22,805 nt of DNA, taken from the NCBI GenBank assembly GCA_020345785.1, contig CP070771.1, positions 5,953,550 to 5,976,354 of the forward strand, read 5' to 3'. This document shows positions 22,454 to 22,805 of this stretch, in pieces. The DNA is from Desulfobacterales bacterium (lineage in GTDB: Bacteria; Desulfobacterota; Desulfobacteria; Desulfobacterales; JAFDCJ01). Within the stretch, counting starts at the first letter, position 1, and every line of letters begins with the position of its first letter. The position numbers and the translations under genes were made by a program. The notes beneath the pieces are model-generated. The model worked only from the letters and a program-made list of their open reading frames with translations, was not told the DNA's origin and made no database searches.

Positions 22454-22805
22454 TTAAATATCGAGATCTAAATCCTCGGGATGTACGTACAGCCCGGATA
22501 CGACTTTGTTGCGGGCGGATATGCGTGCCTTATGAACGGCTGTGGGATTACCGGAGACCAGCGGATGCCACCGCGGCAATTTTTTGCCTTCCGCCAGGCG
22601 TCGGTAGGCGCAGGTTTCCGGCAGCCATTTTATCTGTTTCACCATATCGCGGCGAAGGGCAATGCATTCCGGATTAACGAAATGCCGATCTTCATAAACC
22701 ATACATTGACAGGTCTCTGTATCCAGAAACTCGCAGGCAATACCGCTGTATTTTATTCTGCCCGTTGCTTCATCTTCAACTTTACGCAGACAGCAAAGCC
22801 CGCAA
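22454..22805 (-). CDS. YcgN-like (UPF0260) cysteine-cluster protein, 5' end beyond window
   Basis: The minus-strand frame is open to the right edge and starts, as seen, with CGLCCLRKVEDEATG, then CEFLDTETCQCMVYEDR, PECIALRRDMVKQIKWLPE and TCAYRRLAEGKKLPRWHPLV, ending LDLDI. This order of cysteines and the CAYRLLAEG-like and WHPLxSG motifs define the YcgN/UPF0260 branch of CxxCxxCC proteins, which probably bind zinc or an iron-sulfur centre; the function is unknown. About 116 residues are visible of a usual 145-150, so the true start lies some 30 codons beyond the window; the internal ATG at 22702 would cut off the cysteine cluster and is not the start. Confidence 0.9.
   Translation of the reverse strand, partial: CGLCCLRKVEDEATGRIKYSGIACEFLDTETCQCMVYEDRHFVNPECIALRRDMVKQIKWLPETCAYRRLAEGKKLPRWHPLVSGNPTAVHKARISARNKVVSGLYVHPEDLDLDI

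Overview
The window reads as a chromosomal segment of a Gram-negative bacterium with moderate GC. A Desulfobacterota (delta-proteobacterial) origin is my best guess from the gene style, the repeat-rich intergenic regions and the mix of pyrimidine genes, bd-oxidase remnants and a soluble molybdopterin oxidoreductase. No rRNA or other marker gene fixes the taxonomy.

Left part (1-6085, mostly + strand): the 3' part of a cyclopropane-fatty-acid synthase gene; a compact minus-strand unit with promoter, ribosome site, 30-codon ORF and terminator; a site-2 protease with CBS domains; a stand-alone LOV-like PAS protein without the photoactive cysteine; a sulfite-oxidase-fold molybdopterin enzyme; and the pyrimidine pair pyrC-pyrE.

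Middle part (6123-11345, minus strand): a GPH-family sugar symporter; a DUF1295 membrane protein overlapping a CFA-like methyltransferase; then a cytochrome bd locus reduced to a cydA-cydB remnant by a large internal deletion plus two one-base frameshifts. Behind it follow an intact 39-aa CydX/DUF2474-like small subunit and an unrecognised 111-aa protein.

Right part (11424-22805, mostly minus strand): an apparent carbohydrate or sugar-acid uptake and catabolism cluster read right to left: GntR/FadR regulator, solute-binding protein, two permeases, UgpC/MalK-type ATPase, RraA-type aldolase-like protein, D-2-hydroxyacid dehydrogenase and Gfo/Idh/MocA dehydrogenase. A short-chain dehydrogenase remnant and a 43-aa single-span ORF lie beyond it. 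The right edge cuts a YcgN-like (UPF0260) cysteine-cluster protein.

The most unusual feature is in the gaps. At five gene junctions (about 3.0, 14.0, 15.5, 16.5 and 17.9 kb) the spacer is built from imperfect 7-nt tandem repeats kept in strict phase and arranged as facing inverted arms. Four of the five lie inside the catabolic cluster, so its cotranscribed genes are separated by structured, non-coding heptamer elements. The sequence of the heptamer differs between elements (ATTGAAN, AACGTCG, CTGACAC, TTGNNAT types) while period and architecture are conserved. This looks like a family of elements rather than chance low complexity.
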